A DNA stretch of 64,000 nucleotides, from contig NC_021353.1 in the NCBI RefSeq assembly GCF_000404225.1, forward strand, positions 1,178,001 to 1,242,000, read 5' to 3'. The DNA is from Candidatus Methanomassiliicoccus intestinalis Issoire-Mx1. Lineage in GTDB: Archaea > Thermoplasmatota > Thermoplasmata > Methanomassiliicoccales > Methanomassiliicoccaceae. Numbering within the stretch: position 1 is the first letter of the stretch; the number at the start of each line of letters is the position of its first letter. The position numbers were made by a program, and so were the translations under genes. Shown piece by piece: positions 9,041 to 15,977 of this stretch. The notes under the pieces are model-generated. The model had not been told where the DNA came from, searched no databases, and was given only the letters and a program-made list of their open reading frames with translations.

Positions 9041-9676
9041 TCACCACAGCTCGTAGCACGAGCTGTCGGGCTGCTTGACCGAGAGCTTCTTAAGCAGCTC
9101 TTTCTCCTTCTTCGTCAGCTCGTTAAGTCTCCAGATGTTTCCTATATTTCCTATTTTCAGCTTACTCATTTCATTGATGACGTCAGGAATCCAGATGTTC
9201 TGCAGCATGTTTTCTTCTCTCATTTTGTTTAATAAAATAGTTCTTAAAATCAAAGCGATGAATTCGATGTAGAGCATGCCTTCGACTGATTCTCTTGAAG
9301 AGAGATGTTTTATGCCGCCTTCCATTGATGACTTGAGCATTCTGAACTCTTCTTCTGCATCATTTCTGTGACGATATCTTGAAAGAACCACATCCCAGGA
9401 ATCATTGCTTGTTGTCAGCAGTATCGCTATTCCATGTCTTTTGATATATTCATCGACTAACTGCTTATTTCTCGTTATTTTTATCCTGCCGTTATCGTTT
9501 GTAAATTCTAAAAGCGAGACTAATCCTTTCTTGCCTGTAAGTTCTTTAATTAACTCGTCATCCCAGTCCTTTCCGTTGTAAGCACTATGCCTTTCATCTA
9601 CACATTGAGCTTTGCAGGCACGCTCAGAAACATATACATCACATTCTCGCGCAATTTCTCGAGACTGCAATTTCAC
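9041..9676 (-). pseudogene. IS1634/IS4-like transposase, C-terminal fragment
   Basis: The 211 residues correspond to the C-terminal part of a DDE transposase. The YRHRNDAEEEFRMLKS stretch fits the Y-(2)-R-(3)-E-(6)-K signature of IS4/IS1634-type enzymes, and RESVEGMLYIEFIALILRTIL is the usual following segment. The N-terminal half, with the first catalytic aspartates, is missing. Upstream of about 9680 the DNA turns AT-rich and non-coding. The 3' end contains a hairpin ACAGCTCG-TAGCA-CGAGCTGT (9046-9066). The fragment is a relic that cannot transpose by itself and marks the right side of the accessory island. Confidence 0.7.
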
Positions 9677-9902
9677 TACACACTCGTAAAATCAATCAAA
9701 AAATCAAACTATTTTGCTTTAATGCTCATTATTCATTTGACTAAAAAACAGAGAAATTATTGTTCATCGAGAATGATGAGCTCTGATTGAGACAAACACT
9801 AAAATCAAAAAATCTAGCACTAATTTTCCAAAATAATCATTACATCAAAAATGCGGCAGCCGAATACGACAGCCTGAAAACAACATTAAAAAAATGAAGA
9901 AA

Positions 9903-10580
9903 TTAAAGGTACTGCACCAGATCGCGCAGTATTTCTTTGGGATTTGCAGCTTTGACAACACCAGAAGCTAGCAGAACACCTGCAGCTCCGAGTTCAATAG
10001 CCTTTGAAACGTCTTTTCCTGTTTTTACGCCTGCACCGCAGAGAACCTTGACGCTGCTGTTGATATTCCTGACAGCGCTGACTGCTTCCGAAACAACTTC
10101 CGGTCTTGCATCAGTGACAGAAACGTCACCGCCGATAAGCTCCGGAGGCTCTACGGCAATAAAATCAGGCGATAAGGACGCGGCAGCAGCTGAAGTTACC
10201 GCAGTGTCAGTACAAACAACTGTGACAAGATCTAAAGATCGGCAGGACTCGACTGCAGCAGCAATATCTGCAAGCATCATTCTGTGTTCAGAATGATTCA
10301 GCAGACTTCCCACAGCTCCTGAAGCCGCTACCATCTGCGGGGTAACCCAGCCGGTAGCAGATCCTGGTTTTTTAGCATCCACATGCTGCGACAGCACAGG
10401 AATGGAAATGGCAGAAGCAATCAGGGAGAGTTCCGGCATCGGCGGGCATATCGAGATTTTGATGCCTGATTCTTCCGATACTTCAAGGCAGGATTCAGCG
10501 AGTTTGAGGGCCTTTCCGCCCTCTACCTCTGAATATGCTTTGAAGTTGACGATTACTGCCGGAGTCTTAAGTTCACTCAA
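9903..10580 (-). CDS. tpiA: Triosephosphate isomerase, archaeal type
   Basis: The 225-residue protein is the short archaeal form of TIM (bacterial forms are about 250). It interconverts dihydroxyacetone phosphate and glyceraldehyde-3-phosphate. Visible signatures are VNFKAY near the start (Asn/Lys substrate residues), the catalytic His in LLNHSEHRM, the catalytic Glu in AVEPPELIGG, and the phosphate-binding GAGVKTGKDV and GAAGVLLASGVV loops. It overlaps the end of the FBP aldolase/phosphatase gene by 8 bp on the same strand. The two enzymes catalyse adjacent steps of gluconeogenesis (triose phosphates to fructose-6-phosphate), so they form an operon with coupled translation. Confidence 0.95.
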   Translation of the reverse strand: MSELKTPAVIVNFKAYSEVEGGKALKLAESCLEVSEESGIKISICPPMPELSLIASAISIPVLSQHVDAKKPGSATGWVTPQMVAASGAVGSLLNHSEHRMMLADIAAAVESCRSLDLVTVVCTDTAVTSAAAASLSPDFIAVEPPELIGGDVSVTDARPEVVSEAVSAVRNINSSVKVLCGAGVKTGKDVSKAIELGAAGVLLASGVVKAANPKEILRDLVQYL

Positions 10581-11715
10581 GCTTTTCCATCCTTTCCTTA
10601 AGTTTGCTCAGTACAGCCGGGCGGGTGGTGTATTCCATCTCTTCTGGTCCCAGAACGGCAGGCATGAATGGACCGTGTCTGCGCATATACATTGAAGCTT
10701 TCACAGCAGAACGGCGGGCTTCATCCCAGCAGCTGCCTGCGAAATAATCCAGAGGTTCGTGGACGCCTACAGGAGAGTTTGGATCTTCCAGACCCTGGAA
10801 CTTACCGTTGCTGACGTGCATACCTACAGCGCAGATTCGCGGGGGACCGTCAAAGAAGACAGGGTCGGAATCAGCAACTGAGCATGGATACCATGCACCG
10901 TAGTGAGAACCGCGCATCCATCCTGCAACGAGAGCAGGGAACATGTAAGGCTGCAGGTGCTCCCCTACTGCCGGCAGACCAGACTGGGCACGGCAGATAC
11001 AAACGGGGTCATCTTTTCCTACGTATTTGCCTGCAGAAATGTTGAGTTTTTCTGTAGAGACGACTGCACCGATGCCGATATCGTCAGATTTGCTCCAGAT
11101 CCTCTTGATGGCGTACCTTGTGGTATCTCCCAGGAGAGTAAGGATATCATATGTCTCTTCAGGAGTGGACATGATGACTTTCTTGGAGTCTATTACATCC
11201 ACAATTTCAAACTTAAAGCCCTCGTGGGCGCGGGGATCAATTACCAGACCTGTGGTGGTAAATGGATCCATGAAAACTTTGCAGAGCGGGAATGAGTAGG
11301 AAGAAGGCTCAGTTTTGTCGGCCATAAAGAATACGATCGGTTCTGCGCCTCTCTCTTTGAATTCCATCTCAGCAGCGCCTGGACCGGCACCCCTTATGTT
11401 GCCTGAAAAGGCATCTGTAAGCAGATCCTGACCGGCAGCATACAGCTTCATCTCTTTAGCTACCTTGGTAGCATCCATAAAGGCATCCCAGCAGAGACCA
11501 TGAACATCTTTGTTGTTCTCTCCCCTGGTGTGTGTCAAATAAAGATTTATGTCGTCACCGACTCTGGTAACATAAAAATCGTCCACGGTTCCGGCTCTGA
11601 CACCGTCTTTCAGGCGCTCGACGCATTTCTGCATCATCAATGGATGAGGACGGGCGTGTCCTCCTACCGATCCAACATCCGCTTTAATAACTGATACTGT
11701 GACTCTGTCTGACAT
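10573..11715 (-). CDS. fbp: Fructose 1,6-bisphosphate aldolase/phosphatase (class V)
   Basis: This 380-residue protein matches the bifunctional archaeal FBPA/P, which condenses triose phosphates and dephosphorylates the product to fructose-6-phosphate, making gluconeogenesis one-way. It has the N-terminal VTVSVIKADVGSVGGHARPHP (substrate and Mg ligands), RVGDDINLYLTH, the DAFSGNIRGAGPGAAEMEF loop, and the lid/Schiff-base region YGAWYPCSVADSDPVFFDGPPR. Length equals the family norm. It overlaps tpiA, which supplies its substrates. Upstream lies a strong hairpin and then a ferredoxin on the same strand; whether these share a transcript is unclear because the hairpin could terminate. Confidence 0.95.
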   Translation of the reverse strand: MSDRVTVSVIKADVGSVGGHARPHPLMMQKCVERLKDGVRAGTVDDFYVTRVGDDINLYLTHTRGENNKDVHGLCWDAFMDATKVAKEMKLYAAGQDLLTDAFSGNIRGAGPGAAEMEFKERGAEPIVFFMADKTEPSSYSFPLCKVFMDPFTTTGLVIDPRAHEGFKFEIVDVIDSKKVIMSTPEETYDILTLLGDTTRYAIKRIWSKSDDIGIGAVVSTEKLNISAGKYVGKDDPVCICRAQSGLPAVGEHLQPYMFPALVAGWMRGSHYGAWYPCSVADSDPVFFDGPPRICAVGMHVSNGKFQGLEDPNSPVGVHEPLDYFAGSCWDEARRSAVKASMYMRRHGPFMPAVLGPEEMEYTTRPAVLSKLKERMEKLE

Positions 11716-11775
11716 TTGTAATCCCCAATTGGTCTTAAATCTTCATGTGCAATATTTCAAGTGTTATAAATAATT

Positions 11776-11821
11776 ACACGGAAAGAGCACCCCCATCCCC
11801 ACGAGAGAGGGTCTTCCGTGT
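11776..11821 (-). terminator. Long hairpin between ferredoxin and fbp
   Basis: Inverted arms ACACGGAA (11776-11783) and TTCCGTGT (11814-11821) flank a G/C-rich loop with its own C-run and G-run. It starts just after the ferredoxin stop and about 60 bp before fbp. It could be a terminator for the ferredoxin gene or a 5' structured leader for fbp; no long T-run follows on the minus strand. Confidence 0.4.
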
Positions 11822-11830
11822 CAGCCCCGC

Positions 11831-12055
11831 TTACTTCTGAATAGAAATTACGTCAACGGGGCATTCTTCTGCCGCTTTGGCGGCGCAATCGAACATATTT
11901 TCCGGAACTTCTCCTGCTTCAGGCCCGGAAGTACGGTATTTCTCCGAGATATTGGATGTACCGTCATCTGTCTGAATAAAGATGTCGGAACAAGCTTCAT
12001 CGTAACACCTTCCGCACTGAATGCATCCTTCTAGATCAATCTCTACTTTGACCAT
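11831..12055 (-). CDS. Single-cluster ferredoxin
   Basis: The 74-residue acidic protein has an iron-sulfur signature near the N-terminus (CIQCGRCYDEAC) and a distal CPVDVI typical of monocluster [4Fe-4S] or [3Fe-4S] ferredoxins of the Desulfovibrio/Thermotoga type. The mid-protein Cys in MFDCAAKAAEECP can form a disulfide or contribute to the cluster. It carries low-potential electrons in the cytoplasm; the partner enzyme is not evident from the neighbours. A 27-codon frame ends 6 bp before its ATG on the same strand, suggesting co-transcription. Confidence 0.9.
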   Translation of the reverse strand: MVKVEIDLEGCIQCGRCYDEACSDIFIQTDDGTSNISEKYRTSGPEAGEVPENMFDCAAKAAEECPVDVISIQK

Positions 12056-12061
12056 GTAACG

Positions 12062-12145
12062 CTATTTGGCACCTTTAAGCAGATAGACTTTGCGGAAGGC
12101 TCCGGCGGCTGCCAGGACTGAGATAAATGAGGACGGGTTTTTCAC
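12062..12145 (-). CDS. Possible 27-aa small protein upstream of ferredoxin
   Basis: A GTG-started frame with an AGGAG immediately upstream runs 27 codons and ends TAG 6 bp before the ferredoxin start. The peptide is small-residue-rich then basic (ISVLAAAGAFRKVYLLKGAK at its end). Spacing and the ribosome site argue for translation in an operon with the ferredoxin, as a leader or a small protein in its own right. No family is recognised. Because it ends in TAG, readthrough in a pyrrolysine-using host would be short. Confidence 0.3.
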   Translation of the reverse strand: MKNPSSFISVLAAAGAFRKVYLLKGAK

Positions 12146-12293
12146 TCTCCTGATCGGCAGTATTTTTGTTTAAAACAGAGAAGTACATGCAGATTTTGTC
12201 AAAGCAGATGCTGGCAGGACCTCTGGACCATAATAGATAGGAGAAAGTTGTATATCTAAACAAATTATTGCACTATTAAAATGGAGGAATAGT

Positions 12294-12428
12294 ATGTCCA
12301 TAAAAAATTGGTTCAGTAAGAAAAAAGACGATAAGAAGGAATCCTGTGACTGCTGCGGCGAAGAGAAAAAAGAAGAAGAAAAGCCTTCTGAGTGCGGCTG
12401 CGGCTGTGGCGGCGACAAAAAAGAGTGA
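12294..12428 (+). CDS. 44-aa Cys-rich charged small protein
   Basis: ATG 12294 follows a perfect GGAGG (12283-12287) at normal spacing, and the frame ends TGA just before a strong terminator, so this is a convincing monocistronic small gene. The protein starts MSIKNWFSKKKDDKK, then has CDCCGE, an acidic/Lys linker, CGCGCGG and a charged tail: six cysteines in two clusters. That pattern suggests metal (Zn, Cu or Ni) binding or a metallothionein-like role, but no named family is recognised. A TATA-like TATATCTAAA lies about 40 bp upstream. Confidence 0.65.
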   Translation: MSIKNWFSKKKDDKKESCDCCGEEKKEEEKPSECGCGCGGDKKE

Positions 12429-12436
12429 TATCAAAT

Positions 12437-12481
12437 CCCTGTAACCCGGTTGCAGGGGCCTTTTGTCGGGGTATTCCGACA
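12437..12481 (+). terminator. Double hairpin terminator after the Cys-rich gene
   Basis: Stem CCCTG...CAGGG (12437-12457) is followed by CCTTTTG. A second hairpin TGTCGG...CCGACA (12464-12481) follows at once. It lies directly after the TGA of the 44-residue gene. Confidence 0.65.
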
Positions 12482-12651
12482 GAAAAACATTTTCAATGTT
12501 GGTTTTTGATTAAAGATTCTGCATTCTGGCAGACATTTACTGAAGCGGCCTTGCTTTAAAGACTGCAGTGCAGCCTGTGAAGTGCATAGCGTTAGGTACT
12601 TTCACCTACCCCCTGATGAACTATATATGTAAAGACAGGACTCTTTGCCCT

Positions 12652-13125
12652 ATGAATTATAATGCAGTGATTAAAGAGATACCGGAATACATCATGTACT
12701 GTAAAAGCGGTGTTATCGCAGATTGGGACTCTCTGGTGGAATTCATACATTCCGCTGCTGACGAATGCCTTGCGGCGAACCCAGACATGGAGTGTGATGA
12801 TTCCGCATACAACTTCATAACATATCCCAATGGTTTCGGTGGAGATGGGAATATCCTGCTGGAGTACTACGAAGCCGTAAAAGCATTCGGCAACGAGACA
12901 AAATCCATAAAATTCAAAAAGATTGAAAAAACCAAAGCTGTCTGCGTTCTCCACAAAGGCAGTTATGAAGGTCTCAAATTTGCCTATGCATTTGCATTTC
13001 AGTATCTGAAAGAAAACGGATATGCAATGTCTGAACCTCCCCGGGAATGCTATATAGACGGCTGCTGGAACAAGGAGAGTGTAAGCGAGTATCTGACTGA
13101 AATTCAGATACCTGTGGATCTCTAA
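12652..13125 (+). CDS. GyrI-like / AraC effector-binding domain protein
   Basis: From ATG 12652 the 157-residue protein begins MNYNAVIKEIPEYIMYCKSG, the standard first strand of a GyrI-like small-molecule-binding domain (SOUL/AraC_E_bind fold). It continues with the second repeat (KFKKIEKTKAVCVLHKGSYEGL) and the terminal strand ECYIDGCWNKESVSEYLTEIQIPV. Such stand-alone domains bind hydrophobic or cationic ligands and act in drug sequestration or as effector sensors; no DNA-binding part is present. Upstream in-frame starts exist (GTG 12568, ATG 12616), but the domain begins at 12652. A TATATA (12621) about 30 bp before it fits a leaderless transcript. Confidence 0.75.
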   Translation: MNYNAVIKEIPEYIMYCKSGVIADWDSLVEFIHSAADECLAANPDMECDDSAYNFITYPNGFGGDGNILLEYYEAVKAFGNETKSIKFKKIEKTKAVCVLHKGSYEGLKFAYAFAFQYLKENGYAMSEPPRECYIDGCWNKESVSEYLTEIQIPVDL

Positions 13126-13216
13126 ACCTTTTAAAATTTCATCTGGTATTGTATAAATAGTGCAAGGAGGCACGTGAATCTCTGTGTCTGTATCATGCAG
13201 ACTCAGAGGTTTACCC

Positions 13217-13618
13217 ATGAATGATGTTGTAAAATTTTTACAGGACAGTCCGATACAGTACCTTGCTACAGTCGGCAGCGACAATAAAGCAAAATGCCGC
13301 CCTTTTACATTTGTCGGAGAGATTGATGAAAAATTATGGTTCTGCACTGACAACCAGCATGAAGCATACATGGACATGCAGTATAATCCCTGGATAGAGT
13401 TTGCCGGACCGGGTTCTGAGAATTCCTGGATGCGCCTGAGCGGCAAAGCAGTTTTTGAAGAAAACATGGAAGCTAAGAAAATCTGCCTGTCTGTACCATT
13501 GGTTAAAGAGTACTACAAAACCGCTGACAACCCTGCTTTGGCAGTGTTCTATCTGGCTGATGCTCATGCCCAGATCGCTGACATGTATGAGAATTCGCCA
13601 AAACGCTATGATCTCTGA
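13217..13618 (+). CDS. Pyridoxamine 5'-phosphate oxidase-family flavin protein
   Basis: The 133-residue protein (from MNDVVKFL) has the split-barrel fold pattern of small FMN-binding PNPOx-like proteins: SPIQYLATVGSDNKAKCRPFTFVGEIDEKLWFC, a central WIEFAGPGSENSWMRLSGKAVF strand pair and C-terminal VFYLADAHAQIAD. The GAGGT 8 bp before ATG 13217 supports this start over an upstream in-frame GTG 33 bp earlier. A separate overlapping frame (GTG 13173, 16 codons, after a good GGAGG) ends across the ATGA of this start and could be a leader peptide. The substrate is unknown; such proteins often reduce or bind flavin, F420 or haem. Confidence 0.75.
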   Translation: MNDVVKFLQDSPIQYLATVGSDNKAKCRPFTFVGEIDEKLWFCTDNQHEAYMDMQYNPWIEFAGPGSENSWMRLSGKAVFEENMEAKKICLSVPLVKEYYKTADNPALAVFYLADAHAQIADMYENSPKRYDL

Positions 13619-13665
13619 ACTGCCCCAGCGGCAGTATCCTTTTCTATATTCTGCTAAAAACAGCG

Positions 13666-14040
13666 TCAGTAAACTGTCATCATACCAACTCTGAGAAAGA
13701 AGATGCGCAGTGCTGCCAGAATGAAGAATATTTCAATACAGATAATGAGCATTATACCCGCTGGAGCAACTGCCATCAATACTCCAATGCAGACTGCGAT
13801 GGCGATAAAGAAAACCGACATGATGAGCCAGTACGCAAATTTTCTTGCAGAAATGATCTCAGACCATTCGAGATTGTAACTGGAAAATCTGCACGCCATC
13901 AGATATAGAAGAAAGATGAGAACAATCTCAATCAGGAAAAGAGGATCTTCTGAAAGTGAGTAGAGGTATGCTGTACCTGCAGCAGCCAGAATGAATATGC
14001 CTGTTAAGATTGCAAGCAATGTTGCCGGTATTCTCCTCAT
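13666..14040 (-). CDS. Small integral membrane protein (4 TM)
   Basis: The 124-residue protein is almost entirely hydrophobic. It has four predicted helices at about 7-28, 33-50, 69-92 and 94-115 with a basic start (MRRIP) and a short loop containing WSEIISARKF. No family is recognised. It is convergent with the flavin protein and separated from other genes. The function is unknown; only a membrane location is supported. Confidence 0.55.
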   Translation of the reverse strand: MRRIPATLLAILTGIFILAAAGTAYLYSLSEDPLFLIEIVLIFLLYLMACRFSSYNLEWSEIISARKFAYWLIMSVFFIAIAVCIGVLMAVAPAGIMLIICIEIFFILAALRIFFLRVGMMTVY

Positions 14041-14332
14041 CTTTCCACTTCCAAGTGCTGAGAATGAATCTGCTATAAAATAATAAGCAGACTTGAGTGA
14101 TTGTTATATGTGGTGTGCATGGCTATCCCGTCAAAGCGCAAAAATCTTTTTGATACGCCGATACTTGCCACTACATGTCGTTTACAGAAAAACATGGCAG
14201 CACTCTCCTTGTGCCGCCGCTCTCACAAAGGCGTAATTTTATCACGCTCCCGTAAATCGTTCTTTCAAAAGAGTAGGCGGCTTTGATTGCGATATGAAAA
14301 ACGAGCCGACAACCGCGTTTTTGTAATGGTTA

Positions 14333-14508
14333 TCAACTCTGCGTCTCAGGCGTCTAGATCTGTGATATCAGATGTATTCAGTTGTTGTACGTTGATCAAA
14401 CGCTCCTGCTTTCACTTGGGGCAGAATAGCTGGAGTTTTTTTTAGCTCCGTGTCCTCTCGAACTCTCAACCTCGTTTTGTTGCCGCAGACGGGGCATAAC
14501 AGCCATTC
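14333..14508 (-). pseudogene. Decayed cysteine-rich KTR protein gene
   Basis: Read on the minus strand from 14508, the sequence gives EWLLCPVCGNKTRLRVREDT, then after a one-base slip in an A8 run (14436-14443) LQLFCPK-stop-KQERLINVQQLNTSDIT, and after a second slip DAETQS and TGA at 14333. This is the Cys_rich_KTR family (CPVCGNKTRxxxRxDTxLxxFxLxCPKC), a small zinc-ribbon protein common in Firmicutes mobile elements. The conserved Cys of CPKC is replaced by TGA (14412-14414). Two frameshifts plus that stop make it a pseudogene. It lies downstream of, and on the same strand as, the GrpB-family gene and probably arrived with it from gut bacteria. Confidence 0.75.
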
Positions 14509-14554
14509 AGTTTTTATCTAAGGCGCGCTTAAACAGTTCATCAAACGGGAATTG

Positions 14555-15121
14555 TCAATAACGCTTCTCATATTGTTTTCTTGCATCCATTGTATGTTTT
14601 TTTATGAATTCCGTTTTTGCTTCGGTATATGCATCCCTATTATGTTCGTACTGGTGCCATAAATTGAGTTTTAACTGTTGGTATTCTTTTGCGATCTCAG
14701 GATTATCAATTAGATAGTCACGAAAATACAGTTCTTCATTATCACCCACATATCGAAGATGCAAATGGTAAACTTTTTCGGCAAATCCGCTTTCTGTATA
14801 TCCATAGTTAAAGGAAATCCTCCCTTTTGACTCTGACATTTTGATAAATCCGCTACTCGTAATGATTTCAGCAACAGCTCTAATATCTTCATCGGTAGCG
14901 ATTTCAACAAGAATATCAACAATAGGCTTTGCCAAAATGCCATTTATTGCTGTACTACCGATATGACTAATGCGAATGACCTTGCAAGATGACAGTTTAT
15001 TCTCCAAAAATATAGCCATTTCCGCATACTGATCTTTCCATTCAGCATTGTGCTCCGTCAATCTGATTGGAAACAGTGTCCATAATTCTTCAAGAGTCAT
15101 TTCTGATAGCTTTTTCCCCAT
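14555..15121 (-). CDS. GrpB/UPF0157-family nucleotidyltransferase-like protein
   Basis: This 188-residue protein has the GrpB/UPF0157 hallmarks: an RISHIGSTAINGILAKPIVDILVE stretch (nucleotidyltransferase-like active site with the GST and the acidic DI), the GRISFNYGYTE segment, and YFRDYLIDNPEIAKEYQQLKLNL with a C-terminal YTEAKTEFI. Length matches the family. The function is not firmly known; some members are fused to dephospho-CoA kinase. Start MGKKLSEMTLEELW is typical of the Firmicutes versions. With the adjacent decayed KTR gene this points to an imported bacterial segment. It lies between two gene-poor regions. Confidence 0.85.
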   Translation of the reverse strand: MGKKLSEMTLEELWTLFPIRLTEHNAEWKDQYAEMAIFLENKLSSCKVIRISHIGSTAINGILAKPIVDILVEIATDEDIRAVAEIITSSGFIKMSESKGRISFNYGYTESGFAEKVYHLHLRYVGDNEELYFRDYLIDNPEIAKEYQQLKLNLWHQYEHNRDAYTEAKTEFIKKHTMDARKQYEKRY

Positions 15122-15426
15122 CTTGTCTCTCCTTTATAACTTCTGACTTATTGAACTTCATGGCAGATTGTCCCAAGGTAATTCAAATAACAATGCGGCA
15201 AGTCAGAAGTTACATTACTTGTGATTTACTAATAGTCATGTGTTGAAAGATATTCTTCAGATACATCTGAGAATTAATGATAAAGTCTCATCATAAGCCT
15301 TTGTTTTATAACTGACATTACGAACAAAATCGAAGTATGAGAATCTATCAAGATGTGTATGATTGTTGAAACCGCCAAAGTTGCTTACTTTTTACATTTA
15401 AAATGAGTAGATATGAGGGAGATCAT

Positions 15427-15463
15427 TGTCAAACTCGGAAGTAAAAAGATGTCAAACTCGGAA
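15427..15463 (+). repeat. 14-bp direct repeat TGTCAAACTCGGAA, two copies
   Basis: Copies at 15427-15440 and 15450-15463, 23 bp start to start. Closely spaced end repeats beginning TGTCA are seen at IS21-family ends, so this may be an IS relic; no transposase frame accompanies it here. Confidence 0.6.
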
Positions 15464-15820
15464 ATACGATGTAAATCAACACCAAAATCATACTAGCATA
15501 TCACCCTAGAACATTTTATAGAATATCCTACAGAATCATATACTGGCGATGTTGAATTTTGTGATTTGTCCAAACTAAAAACAATAATTCCATCAATATT
15601 GATTAGAAAAACAAGACAGAGTCTCATATAAATGAGTTGGACATCTTTTAGAAGATGTTTTCACCTGTGTTGTTTTGGGATACTCTTGCATTTTTGAATG
15701 TTATTTACTAGACCTATCCGTTCTTCCCTCAGCATAATTTCACAGTTTGTATGATCTTATTTTAAAAATAAGACAACCTGAGGGTATGTTAACAATCTAG
15801 AATACAGTGACATATGATAT

Positions 15821-15862
15821 AGAATCGCACCTAGATCGGTTAGAATCGCACCTAGATCGGTT
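15821..15862 (+). repeat. Perfect 21-bp tandem repeat, two copies
   Basis: Two identical 21-bp units (15821-15841 and 15842-15862) with the core CGCACCTAGATCGG lie about 90 bp before the aspS TATA box. They may be protein-binding sites two helical turns apart or a replication-slippage duplication. Confidence 0.8.
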
Positions 15863-15947
15863 ATTTTGCGTAAAGGCTCTCTAAGGCCATTTAAAGCAGA
15901 TTTTTAAATTGGATAGTCTCCGGCTTAACTTGAGGCATCACGGAAGC

Positions 15948-15955
15948 TTTATAAT
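15948..15955 (+). promoter_or_regulatory. aspS TATA box
   Basis: TTTATAAT lies 23-30 bp before ATG 15978. This is the spacing expected for an archaeal TATA box serving a leaderless or nearly leaderless transcript, and it supports the ATG rather than an upstream in-frame TTG (15909), which precedes the TATA box. Confidence 0.6.
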
Positions 15956-15977
15956 TCTTAGTAACTTCCAGCAATAC

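Larger units (their letters stand above)
15122..15947. other. Gene-poor region with short direct repeats
   Basis: No coding frame is convincing. It contains a 14-bp direct repeat (15427 and 15450), a 21-bp perfect tandem repeat (15821-15862) and, at 15636-15647, the reverse complement of the 12-mer AAGATGTCCAAC that also occurs at the ietAS dyad (5541-5552). Most of the rest is AT-rich and featureless. The 3' end is the aspS promoter. Confidence 0.5.

Noticed and set aside
12592..13467. Long 291-codon reverse-strand frame
   Set aside because: It is antisense to two genes with clear families (GyrI-like and PNPOx-like) and its product has no recognisable domain.
14101..14286. 61-codon plus-strand frame near the KTR remnant
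   Set aside because: Basic, Ser-rich composition without domain features; the DNA here looks like the non-coding tail of the imported segment.
14412..14414. TGA at a conserved Cys codon read as selenocysteine
   Set aside because: Cys-to-Sec replacement was considered, but the gene also carries two frameshifts and a second in-frame stop, so decay explains it better.
15427..15862. Repeats as a CRISPR array
   Set aside because: Only two copies of each unit, no regular spacers and no cas genes in the window.
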